From: an uncultured Oscillospiraceae bacterium
GTDB lineage: Bacteria > Bacillota > Clostridia > Oscillospirales > Ruminococcaceae
Assembly: GCA_900547015.1 (NCBI GenBank)
Contig: URFD01000031.1
Location: 1-14,831 of the forward strand
Direction: 5' to 3'
DNA length: 14,831 nucleotides
Shown: positions 6,921 to 14,811 of the stretch, piece after piece
Position numbering within the stretch: position 1 is the stretch's first letter
How the letters are laid out: each line of letters starts with the position of its first letter
Translations under genes and position numbers: made by a program
Notes under the pieces: generated by a model
Told to the model about the DNA's origin: nothing
Seen by the model: only the letters and a program-made list of their open reading frames with translations
Databases searched by the model: none

Positions 6921-8708
6921 ATGACTGCAAATGAAAAGATTGCACAAATCAGAGAACGGATGAAGGCCAATGGCATCGCCGCGGTCATCATCCCCAGCGC
7001 CGACCCGCACATGAGCGAGTATTTTTCCGATCACTGGAAAACCAGAGTATGGGTATCTGGCTTCACCGGTTCGGCTGGTACCTTTGTCATCACCGAAAAA
7101 ATTGCAGGTCTGTGGACCGATGGCCGTTACTATGTACAGGCTGAAAGACAGCTGGCAGGCAGCGAAGGGGTGCTGTTTAAAGCAAGCGAGCCGGAAACTC
7201 CAAAGGTTCCTGATTATCTGGCAAAGGAACTGCCGGAAAATGCAGTTGTCGGCATCAACGGACAGCTGTTCTCGGCTACTTATATCAAAGCAATGGAGGA
7301 TGCTTTCAAAAAGAAAAACATCCGCATTGATGGCAAGGTAGACTATGCAAACGACATCTGGGAAGACCGTCCGGCAGAAAGCGCAACCGAGGTTTACAAT
7401 CTCCCGGTTCAGTATTCCGGCAAATCGACCGCAGAAAAGCTCAAAGAGCTGCGTGAAAAGCTCAAAGAGCTGGAAGCAGATGCACTGGCAATCAATACCC
7501 TCGACGGTATCGCATGGCTGTACAACATCCGTGCAAACGACGTTGCTTGCACACCGGTCGTCATCGCATACGCTTACGTTTCTCAGGATGAGGCAATCCT
7601 CTTTACCGATACCAGCAGAGTCGGCGAGGATGTTCTGCGCGTTCTGTCCGAAAACGGCGTTACCATGCGTTCTTATGAGTCGGTATTCGACTATGTTGCT
7701 GACATCAAGAAACCAACCGCTGTTCTGTGCGACGACAGAGAGATGAACTACGGCCTCTATCACACCCTCCAGTCGAATGAGAATGTGAAGCTGGTATCCG
7801 GCAAAAACCCGGTTACCATGATGAAGGCGATGAAGAACGAAGTAGAGACCAAGAACACCTACGAAGCATACCGTCAGGATGGTATCGCTGAGGCAGAGTT
7901 CTACGGCTGGCTGTTCGAGGCGATGGAGCAGGGAGAAACCATCACCGAGTATCAGGCTGCGGAAAAGCTCTACTCCTTCCGTGAACAGCGCGAGCATTTC
8001 AAAGGCGATAGCTTCACCGCAATCCTTGCTTACAAGGACAACGCTGCGATGATGCACTATGCACCAAAGGCAGAGGGTTCTGCGGTAATCGAAAGAAGCA
8101 ATCTGCTGCTCAACGACAGCGGCGGCCAGTACCTGACCGGCACTACCGACACCACCAGAACCTTTGCAATGGGCCCTGTTACCGATGAAGAGCGCCGCGA
8201 CTACACCCTCACCCTCAAGAGCGTGATTGCTGTAAGCACCGCTGTATTTAAAGAGGGCATGACCGGCTATGGTCTGGATATTCTGGCTCGTGGCGGCCTG
8301 TGGAAATATGGTCTGGACTACCGCTGCGGTACCGGTCATGGTGTTGGCTATCTGCTCAACGTCCATGAAGGTCCACAGAGCCTGGGTAACCGTGAAGTAA
8401 AACTTCAGCCTGGTATGGTACTGACCATCGAGCCTGGTGTCTACACCGAAGGCAGCCACGGTGTTCGTATCGAAAATACCGCTGTTGTTGCAAAGGGCGA
8501 AAAGACCGAATACGGCCAGTTCCTGCACTTTGAAACCTTCACCGTTGTTCCGATCGACACCACTCCTCTGAATCTGGATATGATGTCTCAGGAAGAAATC
8601 GATTGGCTCAATGACTTCAACCGCCGTGCGTATGAAACCGTTGCACCTCATGTCAGCGAGCGCGCAGAAAAATGGCTGAAGAAAGCAACCGCACCAATTT
8701 CCAAATAG
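6921..8708 (+). CDS. Xaa-Pro aminopeptidase, three-domain M24B family
   Basis: This enzyme removes N-terminal residues that precede proline, using two metal ions, usually Mn2+, probably in the cytoplasm because no signal peptide is seen. At 595 residues it has the three-domain layout known from eukaryotic aminopeptidase P1. Two creatinase-N-like domains (about 1-130 and 150-300) are followed by the pita-bread M24 domain (about 310-525) and the short M24 C-terminal extension (about 535-595). The five metal ligands are present: D399 (LNDSGG), D410 (GTTDTTR), H473 (GTGHGVG), E504 (TIEPGVY) and E518 (RIENTAV). H379 (MMHYAPK) matches the conserved active-site histidine. The strong GGAGG at 6906-6910 fixes the start. 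It appears to be a single-gene transcript between its own promoter and the shared terminator. Confidence 0.95.
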   Translation: MTANEKIAQIRERMKANGIAAVIIPSADPHMSEYFSDHWKTRVWVSGFTGSAGTFVITEKIAGLWTDGRYYVQAERQLAGSEGVLFKASEPETPKVPDYLAKELPENAVVGINGQLFSATYIKAMEDAFKKKNIRIDGKVDYANDIWEDRPAESATEVYNLPVQYSGKSTAEKLKELREKLKELEADALAINTLDGIAWLYNIRANDVACTPVVIAYAYVSQDEAILFTDTSRVGEDVLRVLSENGVTMRSYESVFDYVADIKKPTAVLCDDREMNYGLYHTLQSNENVKLVSGKNPVTMMKAMKNEVETKNTYEAYRQDGIAEAEFYGWLFEAMEQGETITEYQAAEKLYSFREQREHFKGDSFTAILAYKDNAAMMHYAPKAEGSAVIERSNLLLNDSGGQYLTGTTDTTRTFAMGPVTDEERRDYTLTLKSVIAVSTAVFKEGMTGYGLDILARGGLWKYGLDYRCGTGHGVGYLLNVHEGPQSLGNREVKLQPGMVLTIEPGVYTEGSHGVRIENTAVVAKGEKTEYGQFLHFETFTVVPIDTTPLNLDMMSQEEIDWLNDFNRRAYETVAPHVSERAEKWLKKATAPISK

Positions 8709-8723
8709 GATTGGATTCTATGA

Positions 8724-8768
8724 ACAGAAAAAGACAGGTGATGCTTGGCATCACCTGTCTTTTTCTGT
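8724..8768. terminator. Bidirectional intrinsic terminator between convergent genes
   Basis: A perfect 21-bp stem (8724-8744 with 8748-8768) closes a 3-nt TTG loop. The stem contains A5 on one arm and T5 on the other, so a U-tract is produced on both strands. It lies between the aminopeptidase stop (8708) and the end of the leftward operon (8803), and can serve both. Confidence 0.92.
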
Positions 8769-8802
8769 AGAACGAGATTTTTTCAAATCAGATGCAGAAT
8801 GT

Positions 8803-11385
8803 TTATTCCGCCAGAATTTTAATCAGCAGGTCGCCCATGCCGACATTGTATCCGCTGGTTGCAAAAATACCGTTGAGGCCCGGCTTGGTGACCACGATGA
8901 GAGGCAGCTTGTCCGGGTCAACATACATTCTTCTGGCAATCGCCGAAACATTTCCCCGGAAATCATCGTAGCAGATGGTGACCTTCGGCAGCAGTCCGAG
9001 CGCTTTTGCAAGGGTGTGGTTGTTCAGTGCTTCCTTGCCGCGCAGGATGAACACCAGCTGAGCGTCCAGCGCATTGTAACGAGCCTGATGCTCAATCAGC
9101 TCATTGAGGATATGCTCGGTCGGCTCCTTGCCTTCCTCTAGCCAGAACAGGATGTTGGCGCGGTCCGCAGTCAGCTCCTCGGCGGCAATCCGGTTGCCGT
9201 TTTCGTCCTTGAGGGAGAACGGCAGAATGTCCATGTTCTCCAGCATATCGGAAATCTTGGTGTCGCGCAGGCGAATGGTGACAGAATCTGCCAGACCTTC
9301 TCCGACCGGGAAGCGGTACTCCTTGGTGAACAGACTGCCGTTTGGCATTCTCTTTGCGGTCAGCAGGCGGTAAGAGCCCGGAGTCAGCTCCAAAGCAAGC
9401 TTGCCATCCTGCCACTCGCGCTCGCTCAGGTCGAGGGTGGTGTAGATGCCGTCGCGCAGCAGAGCGATGCTCCAATTCTGGAAGTAGACCCACTTGGTCT
9501 CATCGCCGGAGACAACCGTAAATGGCAGGGTGCGTGCCTTGTTTGCCTTTTCAACGTTGTGGAATACACCATCACGGTAGAACTGTACCGCGTGGGTTTC
9601 CGGGTTGATGCGTGCCGGGATGCCCAGAGTACGACAAACAGCGACAAACAGAACCTGTTTGGACAGGTTGGTTCCGATGCCCACACGGAGGATGCGGTCT
9701 GGGACAGCAACCAAAGAGCTGTATTCGCGCTCATCGCAAGAGGAGATATGCTCCAAAATCCAATCCCACAGAGCTTCCGGATTTGCTGTAAAGCTCTGTT
9801 TTTCTTCGTCTGTGAAGGAGGCAGCCAGCGGCGCTCTCCATGCAGTCAGCTTTTCGGTCGAGATGCGTGGGCTGAGAACGTACGGAATATAAATCTCTTC
9901 CGGAAGTTCTCCCTGTGCAGGAGCCTGCGCCATGTGCTCTTCCAAAACGGATGCACACAGGTCGGTCTTATCCTTGACGGTCAAAACGTGCAGCAGCTTT
10001 GCACGGAGCTCCTGCTCCTGAGCGCAGGCAACCGAGAGGAAGGATTCCACCTCGCCGGAATTGCCCTTGGCGTCAAAAAAAGCCTTGGCAGCATATTCAG
10101 CGGCAGAGTTGGTAAGTCCCAGCTTGGCAGCAGCCTTTGCAGCAGACTCCTCATGGTAGAAGGTTCCTTCCTTCTGATGCAGCAGGGAAGCCGCCGCATC
10201 AAATTTTCTCTGCTGGGTTTCCTTCTGCTCATCGGTCAGCCGAACTGCAAATTTCATGTTGTCCTTTGGCGGAACAACATCATATTCCAGCCCATTTCGT
10301 TCCTCTGTCTGTTCTGCGCTGGCAGCGGAGAAATCCAGAACAACCGAAGATTCTTTGCGGGAATCGACTAAGCGGGTCATGAATTTCCCATCCTTGACAG
10401 CGTGGATGTGCAGGTCTCCCAAGCCGAGCGTAATGGAGGCCTTGCCCTCGCGGTCAGAAACCAGAGTCGAGATTGGGAAAAATTCCGAGTAGTTGAGTAG
10501 CTCGATGCGGAGGGTGACACCCTCGACCGGCTTGCCGTTGTCCAGCACCTGAATCGAGAAGGTCTGGGTGTCCGCATAGCGGGGCAGCTCGTTGCAAACG
10601 GTGGTTAAGCCCTCGTGGGTCACGATTTCCTCGTTTTCCACATAGTCGGAGAACATCCGGCTGTGGATGATCATAGCACGGGAGGCAGCAGCGGTAAACC
10701 AACCCTTGTCCAAAACCTCTTCTGGCTCACAGGCACCCAGATAATGCCAGTCGCCGTCGCACCAGACCTCAATCCACGCATGGTTGTCATCACAGTGCGG
10801 CCATCTTGGGGTGTAAATCTGGCGGGTTGGAATTCCCACACTGCGGAATGCGGTGGTGGCAAAGGTGGATTCCTCACCACAGCGTCCGTAAGCACAGCGC
10901 AGTACGGTCAACGGGTTGGCGGTACGGTTGTCGGTCAGACGATAGGTGGCATTTTCAAAGCACCAGTAGTTGAGCTCCAGAGCGGCATCCTTCATGTTGG
11001 TGGTCTTGCCGGTCTTTTGCAGGCGGGGCCAGCACAGGTCATAGAAGGTGCGGCGGCAATCCACGATGTCCTCGGTGTTCACTCGATAGTACAGAACGTG
11101 GTTCAGGAAAATATCTTCCGGAATGGTGCTGCACCACGGGGTATTTTCGCGCAGGAAAAGCGCATGGTCTACATAAGAAAGAAACAGCTCAAAATCATAG
11201 TTGATGATGTCGCTGGTTGGCATGGTGCCGTACAGATACTTCATGCAGACCTTCTGGTTTTCGCTGCACTGTTCGAGCTTGCTGAGAATCTCGCGTTCCC
11301 GCTGGCCGAAGCAGGGGCGGGCAGCTTCAAAATACTGCTCTGCTTTTTCATGGAGCAGAGCGCTGAAATACAGTTCATGAGACAT
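8803..11385 (-). CDS. Large transglutaminase-like protein with degenerate second domain and thioredoxin-like tail
   Basis: This is an 860-residue protein without signal peptide, so probably cytoplasmic. Residues about 130-250 form a transglutaminase-like domain with the nucleophile motif GRCGEES (C169) and HAWIEVW (H202). The usual Asp site lies in LGACEPE, a variant I recall from other bacterial members. A beta-sandwich (about 275-352) resembles carboxypeptidase-regulatory or Ig-like folds. After a helical region, about 569-592 (GIGTNLSKQ...LGIPAR) looks like a second transglutaminase core that has lost its Cys. The tail (about 740-860) is thioredoxin-like without a redox CxxC. The ATG at 11385 is chosen because GAGGAGG (11397-11403, complement) stands 11 nt upstream. 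A GTG at 11433 would extend the frame but abuts the cutC stop and has no binding site. Substrate unknown; it could be a protease or a cross-linking enzyme. Confidence 0.8.
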   Translation of the reverse strand: MSHELYFSALLHEKAEQYFEAARPCFGQREREILSKLEQCSENQKVCMKYLYGTMPTSDIINYDFELFLSYVDHALFLRENTPWCSTIPEDIFLNHVLYYRVNTEDIVDCRRTFYDLCWPRLQKTGKTTNMKDAALELNYWCFENATYRLTDNRTANPLTVLRCAYGRCGEESTFATTAFRSVGIPTRQIYTPRWPHCDDNHAWIEVWCDGDWHYLGACEPEEVLDKGWFTAAASRAMIIHSRMFSDYVENEEIVTHEGLTTVCNELPRYADTQTFSIQVLDNGKPVEGVTLRIELLNYSEFFPISTLVSDREGKASITLGLGDLHIHAVKDGKFMTRLVDSRKESSVVLDFSAASAEQTEERNGLEYDVVPPKDNMKFAVRLTDEQKETQQRKFDAAASLLHQKEGTFYHEESAAKAAAKLGLTNSAAEYAAKAFFDAKGNSGEVESFLSVACAQEQELRAKLLHVLTVKDKTDLCASVLEEHMAQAPAQGELPEEIYIPYVLSPRISTEKLTAWRAPLAASFTDEEKQSFTANPEALWDWILEHISSCDEREYSSLVAVPDRILRVGIGTNLSKQVLFVAVCRTLGIPARINPETHAVQFYRDGVFHNVEKANKARTLPFTVVSGDETKWVYFQNWSIALLRDGIYTTLDLSEREWQDGKLALELTPGSYRLLTAKRMPNGSLFTKEYRFPVGEGLADSVTIRLRDTKISDMLENMDILPFSLKDENGNRIAAEELTADRANILFWLEEGKEPTEHILNELIEHQARYNALDAQLVFILRGKEALNNHTLAKALGLLPKVTICYDDFRGNVSAIARRMYVDPDKLPLIVVTKPGLNGIFATSGYNVGMGDLLIKILAE

Positions 11386-11396
11386 AAATTCGGTGT

Positions 11397-11403
11397 CCTC
11401 CTC
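11397..11403 (-). promoter_or_regulatory. Ribosome binding site of the transglutaminase-like gene
   Basis: The complement reads GAGGAGG, 11 nt upstream of ATG at 11385. It lies inside the longer GTG-initiated frame and so argues for the shorter start. Confidence 0.7.
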
Positions 11404-11433
11404 AACAGGATGATTTGACTGAGATAACCGCAC

Positions 11434-12186
11434 TTAGCGGCAGACAGCATCCAGAACCGCTCTGGCTTTTGCAATTTCTTCGGAACTGGTCTGCCAGATG
11501 GTGTATTCGCTCACCAGCGGCAAGCCCATGCTGACATCCTCCTTGCGGTAGACCATCGGGCTGTCCAGCGTAATCTTGCCGGACATATGGAAGGAGGTGG
11601 CTCCGGTCTGTTTTGCCAGCGGTTCGATGACGCTGTCCTTGACGCCGCTGCCAATCAGGATGTCGATTTCACCGGCAGCTTCTTTGACCAGAGTGGTCAG
11701 CAGGTCGCGACCCTCCAGCGCAGTGTTCTTCTGACCGGAGGTGAGGATGGTGTCGATGCCAAGCTCCTTGGACTGGCGCAGGGCAAGCATGGGGTCGGAG
11801 CAGACATCAAAGGCACGGTGCAGGGTGACGCTCATGCCTTTGGCTTCCTCCATCAGGATTGCCATGCGTTCAACATCCAGACTGCCGTCCGGCTTCAGGA
11901 TGCCGATGACAACGCCGTCTGCTCCGGCTTCCCGGAACATTTTGACATCGCGGCGGATGATTTCAAATTCCTCATCGGTGTAGCAAAAATCGCCGAAGCG
12001 CGGACGAATCAGGACGTTGATGAGAATATCGCACGTTTCGCGGATGCGGTGATAGAGGTTGATGTCCGGTGTAGTGCCGCCAATCAGCAGATTGGCACAC
12101 AGCTCCAGTCGGTCAGCGCCTCCCTGTTTTGCGGCAAGTGCGGATTCTACACAATCCACACAACATTCCAGCAGTGGTTTTTTCAT
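11434..12186 (-). CDS. cutC: CutC family protein (copper homeostasis protein CutC)
   Basis: This 250-residue cytoplasmic TIM-barrel protein matches CutC along its full length. LECCVDCVESALAA (6-19), GADRLELCANL (24-34), LIRPRFGDFCYTDEEFE, DGVVIGILKPDG and TLHRAFDV are family blocks. The name comes from copper-sensitive E. coli mutants. That phenotype was later traced to the small RNA MicL encoded at the end of cutC rather than to the protein, so a copper role here is uncertain. The ATG follows an AAGGGG run about 10 nt upstream. It lies 19 bp downstream of the M17 peptidase gene and 48 bp before the transglutaminase-like gene, in one leftward operon. Confidence 0.93.
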   Translation of the reverse strand: MKKPLLECCVDCVESALAAKQGGADRLELCANLLIGGTTPDINLYHRIRETCDILINVLIRPRFGDFCYTDEEFEIIRRDVKMFREAGADGVVIGILKPDGSLDVERMAILMEEAKGMSVTLHRAFDVCSDPMLALRQSKELGIDTILTSGQKNTALEGRDLLTTLVKEAAGEIDILIGSGVKDSVIEPLAKQTGATSFHMSGKITLDSPMVYRKEDVSMGLPLVSEYTIWQTSSEEIAKARAVLDAVCR

Positions 12187-12205
12187 GGCAAATAGGCCCC
12201 TTTTC

Positions 12206-13651
12206 TTAAAATCGGTCAGCAGCGGTAAAGTGACGGTCCATCAGGAAGTAGAGGGTGGCAGCCGGAGAACCGGTTGCTCCGCTGCTTTCATATTCCCGAC
12301 CGGGCTTGTCCAGCCAAGCGGTTCCGGCAATATCCAGGTGCATCCATGGGCGGTCCTCGCAGAACTCCCGCAGGAACAGCCCGGCAGCAATACTGCCACA
12401 GCCGTGTTTGGCGGAGTTGATCAGGTCGGTGATGGTACCCTGAATCAGCTCAACATATTCTTCGTCGGTCGGCAGGTCTACAAATTTTTCTCCTGCACGG
12501 GAGGCCGCACGCAGCAGCTCGTCCTCGAACAGGTCATCGTTTGTCATAACACCGGCGCGGATGCTGCCGTAAGCCTGAACGATTGCGCCGGTCAGGGTGG
12601 CAACATCGATGAGACGGTCTGCCCGTTCTACCCGAGCCGCATAGGTCAGGGCATCCGCCAGAATGAGCCGACCCTCGGCGTCGGTGCTCAGAATTTCTAC
12701 GGTCTTTCCGTTCATTCCGGTCAGCACATCTCCCGGGGTGCAGGCAGTGTTGGACAGACGGTTTTCCACAATCGGGACAACCGCAATCACGTTGGCTTTG
12801 GCGTGGTTTTCTGCCAGAGCGCAGACTGCGGCGGTGACAGCAGCGGCGCCACCCATATCAGATTTCATGTTGCTCATGCCGCTTCTGCTTTTGAGGGAAT
12901 AGCCGCCGGTATCCATCGTGACACCTTTTCCGACAAAGGCGGTCACCTCCGGGTCATCCGGATTGCCCAGATAGCGCAGAACAGCGACGCTGCAAGGGGA
13001 GTCGCTGCTCAGTCCGACGCCGAGGAACAGGTTCATGCCCAGTTCCCGCGCCTCCTCGATGGAAACGACCTTGGTTTCGCATCCGGCCTTTTGTCCGGCT
13101 TCGATGATTTGATCGCGCAGAGCGTCCGGCTTGAGCAGGTTTCCGGGCAGGTTTACCCAGTCACGGGCACGCAGGATATGCTTGCACAGGACAGCAGACT
13201 TGTTGACCACCTGCTGGATTTCCTCCTGATACGGGTCCTCAAAGCCCTGCAAATAGGCGGTATAGGAGTAAGCCTCCTTGGGGGTGCTTCGGTGTCCCTC
13301 ATATTCGTACAGCCCCAGAATGATGCCGCTGGTCATGTCATACACGCTGTCGATGCCAAACAGACGGATGATGGCAGAGGCATCGATTTGATAGCGCTCC
13401 TGCTTGAGCTTCCGCATGGTTTTGGCAGCCAGCGCCAGCGCCGATTTGACCTGGTTGAGGGTCAGCTTTTCCTCCTTTCCCAGACCAATCCATACGGTCA
13501 TCTTTTTGTTGGAAAAGGAGTGGAACTCACTGCCGCGAGCGCCGTCAAATACGGGAAGAAAGGATTTTGGAACGCCGCATTCTTCCAGCTGACCCTGTAC
13601 GGCAAAATGTACAATGGCGGGGCAGGAGCGAGCATTATCTACAAAAATCAT
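12206..13651 (-). CDS. Leucyl aminopeptidase, M17 (PepA-type) family
   Basis: This is a two-zinc/manganese cytosolic aminopeptidase that releases N-terminal residues and is normally a hexamer. The 481-residue protein has an N-terminal macro-like domain (about 1-160) and a catalytic domain. Expected ligands and catalytic residues are visible: K242 and D247 (GKGVTMDTGG), K254 (SLK), D265 (MKSDMGGAAAV), D324 and E326 with R328 (STDAEGRL). The signature normally reads NTDAEGRL; here Ser replaces Asn. The ATG at 13651 is preferred because GGAGGG (complement of 13658-13663) lies 6 nt upstream; a TTG at 13672 would start before that site. It follows cbiK by a 107-bp gap and precedes cutC by 19 bp. 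Confidence 0.94.
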   Translation of the reverse strand: MIFVDNARSCPAIVHFAVQGQLEECGVPKSFLPVFDGARGSEFHSFSNKKMTVWIGLGKEEKLTLNQVKSALALAAKTMRKLKQERYQIDASAIIRLFGIDSVYDMTSGIILGLYEYEGHRSTPKEAYSYTAYLQGFEDPYQEEIQQVVNKSAVLCKHILRARDWVNLPGNLLKPDALRDQIIEAGQKAGCETKVVSIEEARELGMNLFLGVGLSSDSPCSVAVLRYLGNPDDPEVTAFVGKGVTMDTGGYSLKSRSGMSNMKSDMGGAAAVTAAVCALAENHAKANVIAVVPIVENRLSNTACTPGDVLTGMNGKTVEILSTDAEGRLILADALTYAARVERADRLIDVATLTGAIVQAYGSIRAGVMTNDDLFEDELLRAASRAGEKFVDLPTDEEYVELIQGTITDLINSAKHGCGSIAAGLFLREFCEDRPWMHLDIAGTAWLDKPGREYESSGATGSPAATLYFLMDRHFTAADRF

Positions 13652-13657
13652 CTGAAT

Positions 13658-13663
13658 CCCTCC
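13658..13663 (-). promoter_or_regulatory. Ribosome binding site of the M17 aminopeptidase gene
   Basis: The complement reads GGAGGG, 6 nt before ATG at 13651. It rules against the longer TTG-initiated frame from 13672. Confidence 0.8.
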
Positions 13664-13677
13664 ATAGTTCAATCATC

Positions 13678-13720
13678 AAAAATCGCAGCGGCAGAGGATA
13701 AGCGCATCATCCTCTGACCG
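13678..13720 (-). terminator. Hairpin between cbiK and the M17 gene, weak terminator or processing site
   Basis: On the complement, CAGAGGAT pairs with ATCCTCTG (13709-13716 with 13692-13699) around a 9-nt loop, and CGG/CCG extend the stem past a one-base bulge. A run of five U follows, but 6 nt separate it from the stem, so termination would be partial. The flanks repeat CGCAGCGG (13684-13691 and 13719-13726). Confidence 0.4.
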
Positions 13721-13758
13721 CAGCGGGAGATCCTTCTTGCTTTCTTGGCAGCCGGGGA

Positions 13759-14688
13759 TTAGTCGTCCGCTTCCTCGCCAGCACCTTCCAGAGCCATGAT
13801 GCAGTCGTTGCAGTGCTCCAGATAGATTTTGCGGATGGACGGATATTCTCCCAGACCCTTGAGGATAGCTTCTGTCTCATATCCGGCTTTCTCAAACTGC
13901 TGTTTCCACGAGTCCTCGTCATCCCCGCACATATCGTTGATCGCGTGGTCTCCGGCAACTACCATCAGCGGTGCAAGAACGACCTTGTTTGCATGGATTC
14001 CAGCAACCTCCTTCATCACGGTTTTCAGGTCCGGATAGCCTTCTACAGTGCCGATGAAGAAGTTGCGGCATCCCTGCGCCTTCAGGTAATAATCCAGAGC
14101 CGGATAGGTGGAGTTGGCAGGATGCTCGGTGCCGTGTCCCATCAAAACCAGAGCGGTGGTCTCAGGCAGGGAGCCAAATTCCTCCTGCAACACACGGGAT
14201 ACCTTCTGGTAGTCCTCAAAGGAGGTCAGCAGCGGCCAGCCGCAGACCAGATTTTCAAAGTGGCTCTGCCAACGGCTTACCTCTCTGCGAACATCGTCAA
14301 ATTCAAATCCGTTCATCACATGGGTTGGCTGGCAGATAACGGTTCCAAAGCCGTCGGCAGCCAGCTTTTCCAGTGCCTGTGCAACGGTATCGACCTCAAT
14401 GCCATCCCGCTTGCGCAGCTTCTTGATAATCATTCCGCTGGTGAAAGCGCGGCGAACCTCATAGTCCGGGAAAGCGCAGCGGAAATCTTCTTCGATTGCG
14501 CCGATTGTTTTTTCGCGTGTCTCCTCATAGCTGGTGCCGAAGCTGACAACCAGAATCGCTTTTTTCTGTGGGTCGGTGGCATGGATGATGGGCAACTCCA
14601 TCGGTTCGGTTTCATTGCTTTTTTTAACAGCTGCAACACACAGCCCCGCAGCAGCGGAGAGCAGGGTAAGTCCAAGTAATTTCTTCAT
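13759..14688 (-). CDS. cbiK: CbiK-type chelatase (sirohydrochlorin cobaltochelatase family) with N-terminal export signal
   Basis: CbiK enzymes insert Co2+ into sirohydrochlorin in the anaerobic cobalamin route. The 309-residue protein shows the family core from about residue 42: ILVVSFGTSYEETR (45-58), QPTHVMNGFEFD (120-131), the metal-site histidines H185 (MGHGTEHP) and H248 (GDHAIND), and GTVEGYPD (213-220). It starts with MKK, a hydrophobic stretch (4-20) and KK, a signal peptide or membrane anchor. C17 is not in a proper lipobox because Leu precedes it. This places the chelatase outside the cytoplasm, like the periplasmic CbiK of Desulfovibrio, and could mean heme or metal handling rather than vitamin synthesis. 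AAGGAG (complement of 14696-14701) lies 7 nt before the ATG. It is first of four leftward genes and no other cobalamin gene is in view. Confidence 0.92.
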   Translation of the reverse strand: MKKLLGLTLLSAAAGLCVAAVKKSNETEPMELPIIHATDPQKKAILVVSFGTSYEETREKTIGAIEEDFRCAFPDYEVRRAFTSGMIIKKLRKRDGIEVDTVAQALEKLAADGFGTVICQPTHVMNGFEFDDVRREVSRWQSHFENLVCGWPLLTSFEDYQKVSRVLQEEFGSLPETTALVLMGHGTEHPANSTYPALDYYLKAQGCRNFFIGTVEGYPDLKTVMKEVAGIHANKVVLAPLMVVAGDHAINDMCGDDEDSWKQQFEKAGYETEAILKGLGEYPSIRKIYLEHCNDCIMALEGAGEEADD

Positions 14689-14710
14689 ATAAATTCTCCT
14701 TTAGTAGAGT

Positions 14711-14774
14711 GATTGGGGTCAAACGACCGACCGCAGCCGTGCTGATGAATCCTCAAAGGCACAGGCGCAGGGTC
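14711..14774 (-). promoter_or_regulatory. Possible structured leader upstream of cbiK
   Basis: The predicted 5' untranslated region is about 89 nt. On the complement, GACC (14771-14774) can pair with GGTC (14729-14732), enclosing CC-GTGC / GCAC-GG (14759-14765 with 14737-14742) around a 16-nt loop. A second copy of GGTC (14725-14728) pairs with GACC (14717-14720) over a GTTT loop. The two GGTC copies could swap partners, which suggests alternative folds. I recognise no known riboswitch; no B12 box was seen. Confidence 0.35.
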
Positions 14775-14783
14775 CTCTTCCTT

Positions 14784-14811
14784 ATTATAACATATCTCCT
14801 TAAAAACAAAA
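14784..14811 (-). promoter_or_regulatory. Promoter of the cbiK operon with extended -10
   Basis: On the complement, TATAAT (14784-14789) is a perfect -10, preceded by TGT for an extended -10. The -35 is weak: TTTTGT (14806-14811) at 16 bp is the best candidate. Transcription would start near 14777. Confidence 0.7.

Noticed and set aside
6894..8651. 585-codon open frame on the - strand
   Set aside because: It lies wholly opposite the Xaa-Pro aminopeptidase gene and its translation resembles no family I know; it is a shadow of codon bias.
11386..11433. GTG at 11433 as start of the transglutaminase-like gene
   Set aside because: It abuts the cutC stop with no ribosome binding site, while a strong GAGGAGG precedes the ATG at 11385.
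13652..13672. TTG at 13672 as start of the M17 gene
   Set aside because: The GGAGGG ribosome binding site lies inside this extension and points to the ATG at 13651.
12059..13717. 552-codon open frame on the + strand
   Set aside because: It is antisense to the M17 aminopeptidase and the start of cutC, both of which have full family motifs.
14625..14650. CbiK as a lipoprotein anchored through C17
   Set aside because: The residue before the cysteine is Leu, which does not fit a lipobox; a signal peptide or membrane anchor is more likely.
14703..14780. Cobalamin riboswitch ahead of cbiK
   Set aside because: The leader is only about 89 nt and I find no B12 box or other conserved cobalamin-riboswitch segments.
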